Positions 6,874 through 7,678 of a stretch of 7,678 bases of DNA are shown piece by piece. Where the stretch lies: the NCBI GenBank assembly GCA_005888955.1, contig VBCS01000185.1, forward strand, positions 1 through 7,678, written 5' to 3'. Source of the DNA: Betaproteobacteria bacterium. Lineage in GTDB: Bacteria; Pseudomonadota; Gammaproteobacteria; Burkholderiales; Casimicrobiaceae. Both the position numbers and the translations under genes were made by a program. Positions within the stretch are counted from its first letter, which is position 1. Every line of letters begins with the position of its first letter. The notes below the pieces were generated by a model, which saw only the letters and a list, made by a program, of their open reading frames with translations, was not told the origin of the DNA and did no database searches.

Positions 6874-7010
6874 CAAACGACGGGGCCGACGGCCGCCGCC
6901 CCGCGTGCGGTTCCCGCATCTGGAGCCCCTCTCGCCTGCAGAATATTCGACTTCCCCGATGCGGAATGCTCCACCGCAGGGAAGGCCTGGTCGGGCGCAG
7001 ACTTAGGCCC

Positions 7011-7394
7011 ATGGACACGACCACTTGTACGCTTCAGGATGAGCAAATCATGGATCGCATCATCGAACTTCGCAACTTGGGGCATCCCGCGCAGGCGGGC
7101 CCCGACGATTCCGACACCGCTGCCTCATTGCCGCCGGCTCAGCCCTTGCCTCCAACCCGCGCTGCGCGCCCCGCGCGCAGTCGCGGGGCCTTTTTCCAGG
7201 ACGGGCGAGGTTCGCGCAAGGCCCGCTGGATCTTGAGCGCCGTGTGCGTCGCTGTAGCCACGATATCGATCGTCGCCAGCGCTCATTTCGCCGAGCCCGC
7301 GTTCGACGCAGCAGCGATCACCGGCAACGCCGGCCCCGCGCTCTTCGCGTCGACGATGCAAGCGCCGTCCTTTATCGTCGCTCGCCGCCGCTGA
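7011..7394 (+). CDS. Hypothetical small single-pass membrane protein
   Basis: I do not recognise this 127-residue product. It has an amphipathic N-terminal segment (LQDEQIMDRIIELRNLG, 8-24), a Pro/Ala-rich middle (38-56), a basic stretch GRGSRKARW, and one hydrophobic segment ILSAVCVAVATISIVASAHF (about 74-93). A short Ala/Gly-rich tail ends in ARRR. The basic residues before the hydrophobic segment suggest that the N-terminus stays inside. It is the only plus-strand gene I accept; third codon positions are GC-rich, supporting coding. ATG 7011 has almost no ribosome binding site. ATG 7050, in frame, follows AGGATGAG and would give 114 residues, and may be the real start. Its stop lies 8 bp from the end of the convergent oxidase gene. 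A terminator-like hairpin lies inside it at 7168-7195, which weakens the case for the gene. Confidence 0.5.
   Translation: MDTTTCTLQDEQIMDRIIELRNLGHPAQAGPDDSDTAASLPPAQPLPPTRAARPARSRGAFFQDGRGSRKARWILSAVCVAVATISIVASAHFAEPAFDAAAITGNAGPALFASTMQAPSFIVARRR
7168..7195 (+). terminator. Intrinsic-terminator-like hairpin inside the small plus-strand ORF
   Basis: GCCCCGCG and CGCGGGGC form a perfect 8-bp stem around CGCAGT, followed by C and five T (7191-7195). This has the form of a Rho-independent terminator on the plus strand only; no T run follows on the minus strand. It falls about 40% of the way into the ORF at 7011-7394, before its membrane segment. It may be a chance GC-rich stem, an attenuator, or the end of a short untranslated RNA. 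Confidence 0.45.
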
Positions 7395-7402
7395 TCGCGC
7401 TG

Positions 7403-7678
7403 CTAGAGCAGGACGCGCTCGATCCCGCCCTTACTCGCCGCGTTGACGTAATCGGGGAGCCAACCGTCACCGAGGATGCGACGCGCGATCTCGACGACGA
7501 TGTAATCGGCGGCGGTGCCTGCGTCGTCGTTGAACCGCGACAGGCCCTGCAGGCACGAGGTGCAGGCAGTGAGCACTTTCACTGGGCCGGCGAAATCAGC
7601 GCCCGCTCCGGGCTACTGCCGCGGCGTGCGCACGCCTTGGGGCGGTTCCGACTCGAAGTTGCTGCGAAAAGGATTGAT
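7403..7678 (-). pseudogene. C-terminal end of an FAD-linked oxidase (D-lactate dehydrogenase-like), interrupted by an in-frame TAG
   Basis: The reading frame is open from the right edge for 21 codons (ending GVRTPRQ), meets TAG at 7613-7615, then continues in the same frame for 69 codons to the natural stop at 7403-7405. The part after the TAG contains VKVLTACTSCLQGLSRF, ADYIVVEIARRILG and the end GGIERVLL. I recognise these as the C-terminus of the long betaproteobacterial FAD/FMN-binding oxidases with a cysteine-rich domain (DUF3683/glycolate oxidase GlpC-like), which act on D-lactate or related 2-hydroxy acids. Because both sides are in one frame and both look family-like, this is a nonsense codon or base error and not a frameshift. 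If the TAG is real, the product loses its last 69 residues including the CxxC. Most of the gene lies outside the window. Confidence 0.65.

Noticed and set aside
7125..7361. Minus-strand ORF of 78 codons
   Set aside because: It is a mirror frame of the small membrane-protein ORF, with no ribosome binding site and no recognisable motif.

Overview
The window is about 65-70% GC by eye and looks like a chromosomal stretch of a betaproteobacterium. The basis is the gene order gcvT-gcvH-gcvP behind a tandem-type glycine riboswitch, a small class I cytochrome c resembling the c-552 of Nitrosomonas-like bacteria, and the tail of an FAD-linked oxidase of a type I know mainly from Betaproteobacteria. 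No mobile element, CRISPR array, tRNA or rRNA was seen. Almost all coding is on the minus strand.

Right to left in coordinates, which is the direction of transcription for most genes: the window opens at 7678 with the C-terminal end of a large FAD-linked oxidase, broken by an in-frame TAG 69 residues before its natural end. Convergent to it lies one plus-strand ORF (7011-7394), a small predicted single-pass membrane protein with an intrinsic-terminator-like hairpin inside it. A 226-bp divergent intergenic region follows. Next come a 535-residue protein that I read as PilZ-like at its C-terminus and, 25 bp downstream, a YyaL/SSP411-type thioredoxin-fold protein, probably one operon. A stand-alone secreted cytochrome c follows (2815-3141), ended by a 16-bp hairpin.

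The left third is the glycine cleavage operon. A leader of about 200 nt carries a glycine riboswitch and an intrinsic terminator just before the gcvT ribosome binding site, followed by gcvT, gcvH and the first 325 codons of gcvP. T-protein (aminomethyltransferase), H-protein (lipoyl carrier) and P-protein (glycine decarboxylase) act together in the cytoplasm. With lipoamide dehydrogenase, encoded elsewhere, they convert glycine to CO2, NH3 and methylene-tetrahydrofolate. The expected logic is that glycine binding prevents termination and switches the operon on.

Most genes are ordinary. The points worth a second look are local lesions or oddities: a second riboswitch aptamer that seems to lack its 5' half, a YyaL protein that seems to lack about 25 internal residues, the amber codon in the oxidase, and the terminator-like hairpin inside the small ORF. 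Several of these could be assembly or sequencing errors, and that should be checked first. I do not see a convincing new multi-gene system.
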